This document shows, in pieces, positions 12,101 through 24,416 of a stretch of 64,000 nt of DNA. Under the pieces are notes generated by a model. The model had not been told where the DNA came from. It ran no database searches and saw only the letters and a list, made by a program, of their open reading frames with translations. The DNA lies in contig NBIV01000048.1 of NCBI GenBank assembly GCA_003194525.1, forward strand, positions 248,001-312,000, read 5' to 3'. A program made the translations under genes and the position numbers. This DNA is from Gracilariopsis chorda. Taxonomy: Eukaryota; Rhodophyta; Florideophyceae; Gracilariales; Gracilariaceae. Each line of letters begins with the position of its first letter. Positions within the stretch are counted from its first letter, which is position 1.

Positions 12101-13582
12101 GCGTATAGCACTAACGGAGAGCAGGTTACAAATGAGCTTTGGAACATACAAAACATCATATAGATGGATCTTGACGAGTTCACCTTGTCCATCGATTGCC
12201 CAGCATTGTACTTCTTCTTGGCCATTCTTGTATCGTGCTTCCATCGCCCACAGATACATGCTTCTTATCTGAAGACTGTAGCCCGTGTACAAAGTAATGC
12301 ACATTGTTGGTCATGTGCTTCGATGAACCAGAGTCCAAGTACCAACGAGTCTCCTGTCCTGATCGTGCTCTATGGTTCGCAAAGAATCCTGTTCCTCTTA
12401 ACATCACGTTTTGCTTCGTATGTTGGGCTTCACATTGGAGATCAATTTCTTCATCTTCATTAGTCTTCTCGTTTCCTAAGAGAACTACATTCAAACAGGC
12501 AACTGCATCATGATCATCATCATTACCCCCGGTTGTCATGATCTTTGTCACAGCGCTTCTTTTCATCCTTGTAGTTCTTACTCTCAGGATTATGCCAACA
12601 GTTCCTCATCTTATGGCCTTTCTTCTTACAGAAGAAACATCGACTATCATTCTGGGACTTGGTCCCAGACTTCTTAGTACGTGTGTGGAGGGCTCTAGCA
12701 TGGCCTTTAACAATGTTGCACGTCCTGTCCTGCTTCGACAGTTGCGATTCCTTCGCGATAAGCCTCGGTACAGCATCATTTAATGATGTCGCAGTGTGGT
12801 TGACTACCTCAGCTGTAACATCAAAATCATTCGTTAGTCCTCTGAGGATTGCACGAAGTTTCCCAGCGTCCGATACAGTATGGCCTACCGCACCAAGCTT
12901 CATTTGTATGACTGCAAGACGGTTGATGTAGTCCAAAACGCTTTCGGATGCGTCCATGCGCATGTCCTGATACCTTTCCAGTAGTGCGTCGATGCTTGCT
13001 TGCGATAACATCTCATAGTCAGACTTCACTCTGGCTGTAATATAATGAAGGCTGATGCAAACTGGTACTGAACATCTTTAACAGAACCAGTATCGACACA
13101 TTGCCGATGACTGGAACAAAGCAGAGCGTCACTCCATCAGTGACCTCTGTACTTATACTACTTGTACGGTCGTATGTAATCATATGGAATGGTCGTAATG
13201 CTAAGCGGGTGTTATTCTATTACACTGGCCCAAATTGCAGATGGATCACGCATGTTCATAACTGGAGCGACACATGATTCGTGAACTGAAAGCAGAATGC
13301 ACGACAATGCAGTGTCACGTCTTGTCTAGAACTTCAGCATCTCTTCATCTGTTTCTGGCTTCACCTCAGTCCCCGTCACCAGTCATCAAACATCCTTCGA
13401 TCGTAGTACCAACTCAACTTTGTGGGACCATATGAAGTAGTTGTCGGCCTTCAGCAGCGCAATACGTAGTTTTGCCACGTCAAACAGACTTTCAGCCATC
13501 GTGGATGTTTGCAGAGCGAACACCGGGAGTGAGTAAGAGAACCTGAGAGCTCGATAGCAGTGCGTAAGGGGGCCCAATAACC

Positions 13583-13894
13583 TTTTTAAATCATAGGTAG
13601 GATGTCTGAGTAGGAACATTGGCTATAGTTCCAACGTCTCCAGTTAACTTTCAGAGCTACTCTAATTAGCGATATCTAGCTTCCAGTAACTACGGAGCAG
13701 ACTTGTTTGAAGGTTTGTATCTTTCGGTTCTTGCTCCATTTTCTAGTTGGAGCAACACCGGGCAATCCATTTTGGAACGCTTTACACAAGTACTTGGTGC
13801 AGCTTAGCACCAAACATGCTGTCTGCGCAGCACAGAACTTTTTTGCTGCCCTTTGCACCAGATGGTGCCATACGGAGGTTGCAGTTTTCTCACA
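13583..13894 (-). repeat. 5' LTR of copia element F
   Basis: This 312-bp repeat partners 8841-9151. On the element's own strand it starts TGTGAGAAAACTGC. The base run that follows its 3' end, GGTTATTGGGCCC (13570-13582, minus), sits where a primer-binding site belongs and resembles the GGTTATGGGC run after the 5' LTR of copia element E. Confidence 0.8.
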
Positions 13895-16800
13895 GCAGTC
13901 TGTAACCGCGTCGAGAAGAGTAAACCTCGACCTTGCGATAATACTTCCACAGACCGGGCTATCAGTGCGTATCAGGGGAGTGCAGTTTCTGATCGCAGAC
14001 ACGGAAATGGCGGAAATCCTGCTTGGACGGCCACTTCTCAAAGCCATGGGTTTTGATTTTAACGAGCATTTACAATGCATAGCACCATTCAGCCACAGAG
14101 AGTCGGAGGAGGAGTTGCAGGAAGGGAAGTGTACACTAGCTCTAGCAAGCTACCGTGGCGTAAACTTCAGTGACATCGAAGAAGACCCTATCCAACTCTC
14201 GGAGTGCCTACAAGCTCGTTTTGGATCTGATACTGTTACGGATATAGCAATCATGTGTGCAGTAGATGATGCAAAGAAGAACGGCCTGTCTGCTGCAAGC
14301 ACGGAAAAGCTGCAAGCTCTTCTGAAAAAAACCGTCGTGGTTTTGGAATCAAGCTGGGATCACACCCAACTGCAGACGTATGCGCGCTCTCGATCAAACT
14401 TACACCGAACGCCAAGCCGTATCACTCCACAACGACCCGTACTCAACTACACAAAGAGTGTTCATCAAGCATAGTATCAAGCAACTAGAAAGAATTGGCG
14501 CCATGTGCAAGAATTATCAAGCACGATGGGCGTGCCCTTGTAGGCAGACGCGTCGTGAGCTGTTTCGTACGGTCCGTAACGCTGGTGTCCAGCAAGGACA
14601 CCAGCCGCCGTCGCCGGCCGCCGCCGTAGAGCGTAGGTAGATAAGCCGGTAGACGGTAAAGCCTAACAGGCATCGACTATCGAACACCTCTGAGCCCGTT
14701 CCGGCCACTTCCCAGACCGCAACGGACTACAGCCCTGCATTAGTTCCGAAACCCGGCACCGACACTCTACGTTTTACTCTCGATTGGCGCAGAACCAATT
14801 CCAGAACCTTACCTCTTCAGTCCGCAATGCCTCACCTGGAATCATTGATGCAGGACTGTGCAGGAAGTAAGTGTTTCGCCAACATTGATTTTACGCACGG
14901 GTACTGGCAGCTACATATGGACAACGTATCGCAGGAAGTAATATCTATACAGACACCATTGGGAATCTACTCCCCAACCAGGACTCTCCAGAGAGGTATA
15001 AACTATGGAAATCACTTCCAAGCTGTAATACGGGAAAAATTCGAGAGCATAGTGCAAAGAATGCTGCAATGGCTAGATGATTTCCTCATACACGCCCAAA
15101 TTGAAGACCAACTGCTAGCAGATATTGCAGCGTTTCCCGATGTGTGTAATGAAGTTGGATTCAAAGTGAATCCAAAGAAGTCCGGTTTCTTTACAGCAGA
15201 AGTCAAGTTCTGTGGCAAACTTATTTCATCAGAAGGAGTGCGATTTTACCCAAGGAACTTTGAAGTCTTATTTGGCGATGAAAACACCGCAAATCGCAGA
15301 CCAGCTGCAGCATTTGTTGTGCACGACAAATTGTATGAGGATATCCATCCCGGACTATCCGCGCCTCATATAACCACTGCATAGGCTTTTGGAGGAAGTA
15401 TGCAGGAAAGTTGGTAAACGGACCAAAACAGCACTGAAGAAAGTGCAGCTCGTCTGGGCCGTCGAGCACTCCGAAGCATTCGATCTGGTAAAGAAGCAAT
15501 TTGCTGCAGTAACTAAACTTGCGCTCCCTAAGGAAGTCTACAGAACTTGCCTATTCACCGATGCATCAGAGACACACTGCGCTGGCATATTGACTCAGTC
15601 ACCAGAGAACGATAAGGACAAGAACCTCGAAGACCAAACACACGAGCCACTGTGTTTCTTATCCGGTGTGTTCAGTGGATCCTCTGAAAGATGAAGTGTA
15701 CCTGAGATGGAAGGATTCGCCATTGTGGAGTCCATGTGCAGACTGGACTACCTTACTATCGGACGAACGGTGTCAATATACACTGACCACGTCAATGTAG
15801 TGTACATCTACGACCCATAAGGACGAAATCCTGGTGTACCACGGCACATAGCAAACAAGCTCACCCGATGGGCCTTGAAGTTGAATGCTTTCCGCTTCAT
15901 TATTGAACATGTGTCTGGAGAACGCAATGCCTGGGCCGATATGCTTACGAGATGGGCATTTCAAGCTAAAAAGACTGTGGAGGGGACTAGGTTGGGACGC
16001 ATTCGAGTACTGATGTCCGCATCTATCAGCCGGGGAACGAACGATGATTACGACTGGCCATCTATGCAAGACATCACCCCGTGACAGCAGAGAAGCGATA
16101 CTGTGCCCCCGAAGCTATACAAGACGACTGTTGGAGTAGTTAGAACGCAAAAAGGACAGGTTTGGATACCGGACGGTGATGCCAAGCTTCAGCTTAGAAT
16201 CCTGGTTGCCGCTCACACTGGAAAAGGAGGACACCGAGCGACAGATCCCACATTCGATACTGTGGCCACCCACTTGTTGTTGAAAGACCTCAGGAACCCT
16301 ACCGTCGAGTTCACCCGTTCTTGTCTTCACTGTGTCCGTACTGAGTCTGGAAGAGTCGTCCCAAGACCTCTTGGCCATACAATGCACGCCAACAAACCAA
16401 ACGAGCTCTTGCATTTTGACTACTGCTATATGACTAAAAACGATAACGCGAAACTGTAAACTCTTATCATTAAAGATGATCTCTCCGGCTATGTGTGGCT
16501 GAGAGGGGCGGAGGACTCTGACGCAGAAACGACCACCGAAAAACTGGTAAACTGGGTTGCAGCATTTGGCGTTTCGATTTCATGGGTATCAGATCAAGGC
16601 AGGGATTTCAAGAACAAGCTGATCAAGGTACTCGCACAGAAGCTGAGAGCACATCACCATTAGACATTACCGTACTGTCCATGGAGCAATGGCTCAGTGG
16701 AGTTGGTCTGTCGTAAAAGTCTGAAGACATGCCGAGCACTTCTTTCGGAGTTCCAACTGCCTCAATCCGGCTGACCCTATGTACTACCGCTCATCCAGTC

Positions 16801-17071
16801 AGGCCTTAACAGCGCACCGACGAAGAAGCACAACGGAAAATGCCTGCTCACTGTTTTCACAGGACTGCCCGAAGACTCACCACTCAACGACATTCTTAGC
16901 ACGCGCTGCGATTGGCTAATCTTAGAAGGGACACCGACGCGTGACGCACGCGAGTGCTGTAAAGCGCGGTCTTTCAGTGCTTTTGATGAGCGCTGCCTCT
17001 TAACCGAACGCGTACCACCCTCGTACCATTGCCGCCGTCCTCCTCCCGCTGTCATCATTCGACCCCTTCCC

Positions 17072-17686
17072 ATGATGTGTCCAGATGCTCCACCAAACGT
17101 CACCGCTCACACCGCCCTAACTTTCCAGACCGCCCAAGTCCCCCAAGCCCCCCAGGCCGCTCAAGCCGCTCAAGCCGCTCAAGCCGCTCAAGCCGCTCAA
17201 GCTGCTCAAGCCGCTCAAGCCGCTCAAGCCGCTCAAGCCGCTCAAGCCGCTCAAGCCCCCAAAGCCCCCAAAGCCCCCAAAGCCCCCCAAACCACACAAC
17301 CCGCCATCGCGTCGCTGATCAACGCTCGCATTGCCCAATACTTACCCCTCGACAAGTTTTTTACCCCGGAAGAGTCATCTTCGCCTTCCGCAACAACCGC
17401 TATATCGTTCTTAACAATGATAAGAAGTAAGAAACGGTCACACCTTCTGTCGAGCGTTTTCGTATCCGGAGCGCTCTTCCAACACAAAATTCTTTCACAG
17501 TACACACTCCTCTCTCCCTTACTCACATACCGCCGCTCTTTCCCCCTTTCAAACGATACTGTCGAAGGTATTGGCGTTCAAAACGCTCGAGAACACACTG
17601 CTCGCCCTCTCCGAAGAAACATTCTCACGATTTATGTGTATCCGTCACGGAGGAATCTAGACAACCAGAGAAGAATTCGGGTTTGA
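17072..17686 (+). CDS. Hypothetical 204-residue ORF with (AQA)n tract
   Basis: The ORF starts at an ATG at 17072-17074. Residues 1-25 are ordinary. About residues 26-75 are a run of Gln-Ala-Ala triplets turning into Lys-Ala-Pro triplets, encoded by a 9-bp tandem repeat. The remaining 130 residues are non-repetitive, with a basic patch (MIRSKKRSHLL) and no recognised domain. The repeat is also open in two other frames (a Ser/Arg tract at 17029-17430 plus, Leu/Glu and Gly/Leu tracts on minus), so openness across the tract is not strong evidence. It sits just past the decayed 3' end of gypsy A1, so it may equally be chance or part of an unrecognised element. Confidence 0.25.
   Translation: MMCPDAPPNVTAHTALTFQTAQVPQAPQAAQAAQAAQAAQAAQAAQAAQAAQAAQAAQAAQAPKAPKAPKAPQTTQPAIASLINARIAQYLPLDKFFTPEESSSPSATTAISFLTMIRSKKRSHLLSSVFVSGALFQHKILSQYTLLSPLLTYRRSFPLSNDTVEGIGVQNAREHTARPLRRNILTIYVYPSRRNLDNQRRIRV
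17143..17290. repeat. 9-bp tandem repeat (AAGCCGCTC)n with variant flanks
   Basis: About a dozen consecutive AAGCCGCTC units lie between roughly 17155 and 17250, one of them AAGCTGCTC. On each side are related 9-base units with CCC in place of GCTC-type triplets (AAGCCCCCA at about 17250-17285). The array is nearly homogeneous in the middle, as expected of a recently expanded minisatellite. Confidence 0.85.
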
Positions 17687-17689
17687 TCC

Positions 17690-18000
17690 CTTAGTATAAT
17701 CCATTGGCTTTTATACATTTCACGTGCATACGACAGAAATGTGTGCTCTCTTTAGTAGAATATGCAAACTGGTAAACTTCATGTTTCATAATCTACCCTA
17801 GCGTTGTTTTCCATTCCGATCCAACCTTCTCCAAAGTTCAATCTTTTGGTTATGCTCGGGTCCGTTGTACCTTCCCCTAGATTAACAAGAGAGAGAGTGT
17901 GTGTTTTGAACCCCCTAATTCCATGACAGCCGTAGGGCTGATCTAGGAGGAACCTCTCATTTTCTAATCAGACCAGCAACTTTGATTGCTCATGTTCTAA
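17690..18000. other. No recognisable gene
   Basis: AT-richer DNA with no long open frame, terminal repeat or RNA gene that I can recognise. A short (GA)n run lies near 17888-17897. Confidence 0.5.
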
Positions 18001-18408
18001 CTATTGCTTGGACGTTAAAGGCTTGCTTTTCCACAAAGGGATGCCGTTCTTTTCGTCGTAATATTGCTCTATGGCGACATCGTGGAAATAAGTGATCAAC
18101 AGTATGTTGTGTGTTGAGTCAGATTCCGAGCGGACAAGATATGATCTTTGTGGAGGCATGTAGACATCGGATGTGTGGTTGAAAAATGCCTGGTAAACAG
18201 CTGCTCCAGAGTTGTCTGTGCTCTTCGGAGAGATATATTCCCAACCACGGCTGTGGATCTTCAGTTGTTGGCTCAGCACTTGAAAAGCGGACATGACGCC
18301 CTTGCCTATCCTCCAAGAAATCGATCTTTCTCTCCAGCTGCAGTTGGGTAGGTATGCCAAGGCTTTTCTCCGATATAACATTTTCAATAGTTCATGGGTT
18401 TGGCACAT
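18001..18408 (-). CDS. Unrecognised 135-residue ORF, possibly host gene fragment
   Basis: The open frame reads, in part, RSESDSTHNILLITYFHDVA and SRGWEYISPKS. Its composition is that of a folded globular protein rather than a chance frame: balanced hydrophobics, few repeats. A nearby minus-strand piece at 18511-18711 (basic, Asn/Arg-rich) and another at 19044-19313 could be upstream exons or remnants of the same gene, but the frames do not join. I considered START-like lipid-binding domains from the general pattern and cannot support it. No membrane segment or signal peptide is visible. Confidence 0.3.
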   Translation of the reverse strand: MCQTHELLKMLYRRKALAYLPNCSWRERSISWRIGKGVMSAFQVLSQQLKIHSRGWEYISPKSTDNSGAAVYQAFFNHTSDVYMPPQRSYLVRSESDSTHNILLITYFHDVAIEQYYDEKNGIPLWKSKPLTSKQ

Positions 18409-19043
18409 TTTCCCTCAGTTCTGTCTCTACTACCTCCTAAATCTAGAACCATCACCTTCTGCGACTATCATTTCGTCTTGTTATGCATTATCAGGGAACT
18501 CGTCGTACGTTCAGCGCAGTTGTACGGATGTGTTGGTCTGAAAAGGGCTGCGAAAGATCCTGCAAATCTTCGCATCTATCCCAGTTAAGGGGGTATAGCT
18601 GATATGTCTACTCCGCTCCTTGTGCTTGTTGACGGCTCTGTTCTTGTTGAAACGTGTTCTCTGTTCAGCAACTGCATCCCGTACACTCAAGCTCCAGGGC
18701 TGCACCAGCACCGTGGCTGCTAGGGAACCAAGAACCGCATGTGTTGCTCTCTACTACCATCATGTCTTGTTTGCAAAGATCGGTGACCCAAGTTTCGGCC
18801 TTATGTTGGGAAGGTACGTATACCTTCGAAAGTCGTAAGACGGCTCTCACTGTCTCACTGTGGCATGAACTGTGTATATTCCTGGACTAATATGTTTTGC
18901 CTCAACGAGACAAGCCGCGAGGCCGCGTCTTCTGTAGATAGCCGCTCTCCCTCCTGTTCATTTACCATGTCGTAGTGCTGCTGTCGATCGCATCTTCCTA
19001 CCACTGTATATTCTTGTATGGCGTTCCCAATTGTACTTTTGTA

Positions 19044-19313
19044 TTAGAGCGCAGTGACTGTTGACATCGAGAGACTCACCAAAGAACTTGAAAGTACTTG
19101 TCGTTCTTCTTCGGGATGAGTAGAGCGGACTGGTTGTTGGACGTAAACCTCACGGGCCTTTATGCTCTGTGCTTCCGGATCTCTTTCTACCGCCTCTCGT
19201 GGTTTAATTGTGAAGTTTTTGGGTTCGTAATGTTTAACATCCCCATCCAACAACGGTTTGCTTGGCCCCAGCACATTCGAACTGCTGCTGGTAGTTTTCT
19301 TCCGCAAAGTCAT
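19044..19313 (-). CDS. Unrecognised 89-residue ORF
   Basis: A polar, Ser/Lys/Glu-rich open frame starts with an ATG at 19311-19313. No domain is recognised. It lies on the same strand as the 18001-18408 frame and may be an amino-terminal remnant of the same host gene, which is inference from position only. Confidence 0.2.
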   Translation of the reverse strand: MTLRKKTTSSSSNVLGPSKPLLDGDVKHYEPKNFTIKPREAVERDPEAQSIKAREVYVQQPVRSTHPEEERQVLSSSLVSLSMSTVTAL

Positions 19314-19319
19314 ACGGTA

Positions 19320-20117
19320 TAATACTGGCAGAATTGCTTGGTATATTCCTTAGCCTTTGGTGAAACTTTCAAGCAATAACAACACAGCTAGCGACCGTGC
19401 TTTACGTCCTACATTGAAATATTAGCAAAGAAATCTGACAGGTTCACTTACCCCAACAACATGACATAGAAGTTGCAGAAAGCAGGAAGGCCTTCAGAGT
19501 TCAATACTTCGCAGGGAACTCGTTGTTGGGAGTCAAGATTAAGAGTTAAACGTATATTTTTACCACATTGGCTTCTACGTAGAGTATGAACACATATATA
19601 GGGAATATGCGGTCTCTGGCATAGAGGATAAAAACCCGTAAACTAAGTGTCACGCAACCTATCACATCGCCGATAGGCCTTCTCCTCCGTCGACATTGCT
19701 CCGACTCAATGATATCTACCGTCAACTTGCGCTGCACGAAAGTCCTTCTTTCAGAAATAGCCGATACGACACCGCGAACTATTATGTCCATTAGAAACTT
19801 CACTGAAACTTCCTAAACACTTTTGTATCGAACAAAATCCAGTCTGCATTGGACTAAACAAGAACTTGCGTTGCCTCTCGAAGGACACTATCATCTATGC
19901 TGTGGATGTAGATCTGCACATTACATTTGAAATGTTCGCCTCGTTATCATATTGAAACATCCTTTCATGGTTTTCTCAACAAGTGTCTACCATGTCTCCT
20001 CTCCCGATCTGTAGCGCCAGCCGATGCAAAAGGATCCTTCCTACAGAAAACTGCACCGCTGAAGATTCATTACTGTTCGAGGTCGTTCGGTGGATGGTTG
20101 GGTCACCAAGACGCCAT
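19320..20117. other. No recognisable gene
   Basis: Only short frames (for example 19546-19803 minus) without motifs. The left end of gypsy element C is lost somewhere near 20118-20235, and neither its 3' LTR nor the missing upstream part of element D is found here. Confidence 0.4.
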
Positions 20118-23100
20118 TTAGGAAGCTAACGAATTTTCAAGCTTGCCACTCAAGATAATTTTGTTCGGGTACGCTACGAAAGTGAGTGCAGACCGTGCTG
20201 CGGTCTGAAAGGGAAAATGTTCGACGAGGGACTTCCAGAAGTTCGAGGTTACCTTGGGATCGCGATCACTGACCAGTGTATGCGGTACACCGTGGACAGA
20301 AAACAGATGAACGTCGAACAAATGGGCGGTTTCTCGGGCTGTGGCGGTCTTCGTAGTCGGTACGAAAATTCCTTGTTTGGACAGCTTATCAACCATCACT
20401 AAGATCGCGTCATTTCCGGCACTGGAAGTTGGGATTTCCGTGAGGAAATCAAAGGTTACGATCTCCCAGCAACGGTTTGGGATAGAGAGAGTTTGTAGCA
20501 AGCCTTGCCGGAGGCGGTTTGATGACTTGTTCGTCTGACAGTCGCGACAGTTGCGTACGTGTTTGGAGATCATCTCATACATGTGAGGCCAGAATACGTA
20601 CTTCTGTGCCACATAATGCGCTTTGTCGGCATGTACATGTCCTATTCCATGGAAGTAATGCGTCACTGTATGACGAAGATCGGTTGAAGGAATATACAAT
20701 CTGAGCGAACCTGCGCCAGTCCAATACAGCATGTCATTCGCGATTCGAAAATTGCATTGATGACGCAGGTGTCGCGAAGCGTGGGGAGCATTTCGGTAGC
20801 GAACGAATCGTCACTGTAGGCATTACGGACTGATGCCAAGAGTTTAGGGATATGTATCCCGATGGAGCGAAGGTGGGGGGCGTGGTCGGGTCTTCGACTG
20901 AGTGCATCTGGTACAACGTTCAACCGTCCGGCAATGTGTTCGATGTCGAAGGTGTACTCCTGAATTTCGTCGAGCCATCTGCACTGCCGGCCGGTAAGCT
21001 TCGGCTTCGAGTGCAGATATCGAATCGGGTCATGGTCAGTGCGTAAAACGAAATGTCGGCCACGTAGATATGGGGCCCAAGCACGAAGGGCAATCATTAC
21101 AGCAAGGAGTTCTTGGTCTCCAGTGTCCCATCGCGACTCAGTATCCGAGAGGCGATGGGAAAGGTATGCGATGGGGTGACTGTCTTGCGAGAGGGTCGCC
21201 CCGACTGCGTACTTCGAGGCGTCAGTTGTCAAGACCAACGTCTTGTCTGGAGAATAATGGGCGAGGACGGGAGCGGTGGTTAGGGCTAGCTTGATTGCAT
21301 CAAACGCTGACTCCTGTTGGGCAGTCCACTTGAACTCATGTGATCGCAGTAGGTCCGTCAGTGGCCGGAGTATGTGAGCGTAGCCCTTAATGAAGCGGCG
21401 ATAGAAGTTCGTGAGGCCCACAAACTGTTGAATGTGACGTAAGTTCTGTGGGGTAGGCCAGTCTCTGACTGACGCAGTTAATCTTTCCTGGGGGGATACT
21501 CCCTTATCCGACACATGAAACCCAAGAAAATCTACTTCCTTCACACCAAAAGCGCATTTGCTGAGCTTGGCGTATTGTTTGTGCTTACGTAAAGCCACGA
21601 ACACCTTTAGTAGATGCTCTTTGTGTTCTGTTATCGATTTGCTGTATACCAATATGTCATCAATATACAGAACCAGACATTCTCCATTTAGGTCCTTCAG
21701 TGCTGATGCAATCAGCCTTGAGAAGGCGGCTGGAGCATTCGTTAGTCCAAAGCATAGGACCTTCCATTCGAACGATCCGAAGCGGGTTCGGATGGCTGTC
21801 TTGTGACAATCTTCGTCACGAATGCGCATCTGATGATACGCACCTACTAAGTCAATCTGGGAGAACACTTTCGCGCCAGCAACTTGATCCAGAGCCTCGT
21901 CGATGACGGGTAATGGGGTGGAATCAGGTATGGTAATTCGATTGAGAGCGCGATAGTCGCATACCATTCGTAACTGACCACTCTTCTTCCTGACAAAAAA
22001 CACCGGTGCACCAAACGGGGAGGAAGAGGGTCGAATGAGCCCTTTGCGGAGGAGCTCATCCAAGGCGTTGCGAAGCAGCTGAAGTTCTTCATTGGACAAT
22101 CGGATGACTGGAAGAACTGGCAGTGGCTGATCCTGGTTGAGATTTATCTCAAAGTTCTGTTCCCGGCGTGGGGGAAGCTCGTACGGAAGCTCTTCCTTGA
22201 AGACATCGCGGAATGTGTCAACGATGGCTGCCAATTCCGGATGACAGTCAACAGCGGTTGAAGGATGTTGTAACCGCAGTGCATACAACTCACAAGCTCG
22301 TTGCTTGACGAGCTTGCGCAGTCGTTTAAGGGAGATTGTTTTCATCGTGCGAGGCTTTGGTCGGGCTGACGCCGCCGTATTGTGACGGGGATATAGTGTA
22401 GCCGTTGAACCATCTGCGCGCTTGATGGTCATTGTGTGTGTCTTCCAGTCTACGTGCGGGTTGAGTACGCCCAACCATTCACGTCCTACTGTCATGAGAG
22501 GAGCACCGTCATGCTCTTCGTTCATCTCGATGACAAAGACAGATACTGTGGCGTAAGTTTCTTGCAGGTCCACTTTGGCTGAAGTTTCATGCAACACAGG
22601 AATCAAGCTGTGATCGCCAAGTTGCGCGTGAGCGCATGCAGAAGAATGGAGTCGGAGTCCGCATCGTTTTGCGGCAGCCGGGGACATAAATGCGTGCAAA
22701 GCGCCGGGATCCAGGTGGAATGCAACACGGACACCGTTGACATATGCGTGGTATATTATGTCCTCGGAGTAGTGCGCATTGACTTCGGAAAGGCAAGGAA
22801 AGGTGTCAACTCGAACTGAACGAGCCGCACTGGCGTGCGGCGTGGTTAGTTTTTTGGTTTGTTCTTCAACGGCTTCTGCGCGGAAGCAGTAGCAACTGTC
22901 ATACGACAAGGATGCTTCGGATCACTCCAGGGTTTCTTTTCACATTTCATACAGCGGTTGTGGCTGCGGTATTTGTCAAGCTCAAGATGGTTCTGGAAAT
23001 CGGCTGGATCCCACGTTTCGTCGTCTGGATCTTTGTTGATTGCCACAGCACTTAGCGGTTTCGTGCTACGGCGGGCTGGACGTTGCGAGCGATTGACGTC

Positions 23101-24416
23101 CTTTGCGTGCGATCTCTGCCATCTTGAAGGTTGGGACTGGTTCCCAGAATCTTCCCAACGCTCAGAGATGTACACCGTGCGGACAAAGTTGAACACCTCC
23201 GACATGGGGCGGCTGTCCAGACGGGTACCGCTCAGACAGCTTCTTACGAAACAGGGTTGGCAAACTGAGTTGGAAATACGTAAAGGATTCAATGATCGGC
23301 GTTCCGCAAATATCGGTGAGCTCGCGGAACTTCGAGATATGGGGTTCAAGTGGCCCGTTCATTCGCAGTTTGATTAGCGAGAGCCGAGCGTTTGCGTGTT
23401 CGTTTGCAGGGACAAACTCTTGGATCATGGCGGCTTGTAGCTGTTCAAGAGAGGCAAAGTGCTCTCCAGTTAGAGTTACACGATTGTACCAAAGATCGGC
23501 GTGATCACGCAGGAGGCAGACGGCGATATCAACCTCTTCTCGTGCGGTAAGTCCTCGACAAAGATTGCTCACTATGCGAATGCTTGAAATGAATGACCTA
23601 ACCTTCGTTGAGTTTCTTTCATGGTCTTTGCCACAGTAGGGAAGAAAGTTGGACGATTTGAGGACTTGCAACGGCGTCTGATTCGGTTTTGACTGTTCCT
23701 GAAACGTAGAGTGCAATTGCAATGGGTCATGCTGTGCAGTTCTTGCATCTGGTGGTGCTCCCTTTTCCTGGACTATGGCTGGCACCGAACTTGAATGGGT
23801 ATTGTCACTTGCGCGTAGTGCGGATAATTGTGACCTGAGTGCTTCGATGGCCGCTTGTTGTGTTTCAAGCATTTGCAACAGGACGGGCCCACTTGTTGCT
23901 CTTGCGAAGTCGTCTGGGTTTGTCACTGGCGGGAGTGAACGAAATTCGGAGAGAGCACTGGGCTGCTCATCGTTGGCGATTTTTGTTGAGCGAGCTGAAG
24001 AAGACGCGGCATTCTTAGCAAGCAAGGTGGACGCCGGCTGCATTGACGACGAAGCTCCACATGATTTAGACCTCGTAAGCTTGGCTGCTTTCGATCGAGT
24101 GGCTATTAAGCTTTCTGAGGCCAACGGCATTGCGTAAACTGAGCGAGACTGAGCGAGTTCCGAGCGGTGGGAACTTCAAAAAGATGCTACTAAATGTAAC
24201 ACAAAAGCAAATACGAAGGTGTAGAATGTGCTTGTGGCTGGTGTCTGGCCGAGCTCTGCCAGAATCAGCTGTTCAAGCCTTTATGTAGTGTTAGCTTCTC
24301 TACATAAAGGTAAAGTTCCATATCTTCTATTCTATCGTCGTAAGTAGATGGATAACGATCACGAACTCTAACGTAACAGGAGAAGAGTCTGTAGCGTACT
24401 GCAACGTATTGTTACA
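20118..24416 (-). mobile_element. Ty3/gypsy element C, truncated at its 3' end
   Basis: On the minus strand a 5' LTR (24195-24416) is followed by gag (about 22850-24130) and then a long protease, reverse transcriptase and RNase H frame (20663-22909, 748 codons). The reverse transcriptase carries RMVCDYRALNRITIPDSTPL, FGLTNAPAAFSRL and LVLYIDDILVYS. RNase H carries TTDASKYAVGATL and DALSRRPDHAPHL. Integrase (20118-20732) has a zinc-binding block and TFDFLTEIP, and stops short of its carboxyl half. No 3' LTR is present. The pol part is well preserved. The element has one large end deletion and only a few breaks in what remains. Confidence 0.85.
24195..24416 (-). repeat. 5' LTR of gypsy element C
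   Basis: The boundaries are set by the inverted ends TGTAACA and TGTTACA, and by the start of element D coding DNA at 24417. There is no second copy in the window to confirm the length of 222 bp. Confidence 0.6.

Larger units (their letters stand above)
8841..13894 (-). mobile_element. Ty1/copia element F inserted in A1, full length but broken
   Basis: The element is bounded by a pair of about 311-bp LTRs and near-matching 5-bp flanks (ACAGT at 8836-8840, GCAGT at 13895-13899). Minus-strand parts run in copia order. Gag is at about 12520-13620, with a CFFCKKKGHKMRNC zinc knuckle. Protease is near 12440 (YLDSGSSKHM), integrase about 10960-12300, reverse transcriptase about 9690-10960, and RNase H 9290-9664 (SDADFAGDKHDRKSTSGFVF and the tail ERTKHIEIKYHLVRD). 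The integrase-before-reverse-transcriptase order separates copia from gypsy. The LTRs differ at roughly a tenth of sites by eye, so the insertion is old. The coding region is broken in about five to ten places. Confidence 0.85.
7240..16900 (+). mobile_element. Ty3/gypsy element A1, broken, split by copia element F
   Basis: The parts match element A2 at 60.1-64.0 kb in order and wording. A leader or LTR remnant covers about 7240-7660, gag about 7665-8500, and protease from about 8640 with a GDSGTDYSTIP active-site block. The end of the protease lies after the insertion (about 13900-14070, LGRPLLKAMGFDFNEHL). Reverse transcriptase lies at about 14400-15360 (ANIDFTHGYWQLH and the catalytic block LQWLDDFL). 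RNase H is at about 15370-15960, and integrase from about 16100, fading near 16900. The copia element lies inside the protease region. The copy is old and broken in many places (I would guess ten or more), and no 3' LTR is seen. Confidence 0.8.

Noticed and set aside
17029-17430. Ser/Arg-rich plus frame resembling an SR protein, and Leu/Glu- and Gly/Leu-rich minus frames
   Set aside because: All are alternative readings of the same 9-bp repeat; none has a domain outside it.
18001-18408. START-like lipid-binding domain
   Set aside because: General pattern only; no diagnostic motif could be pointed to.
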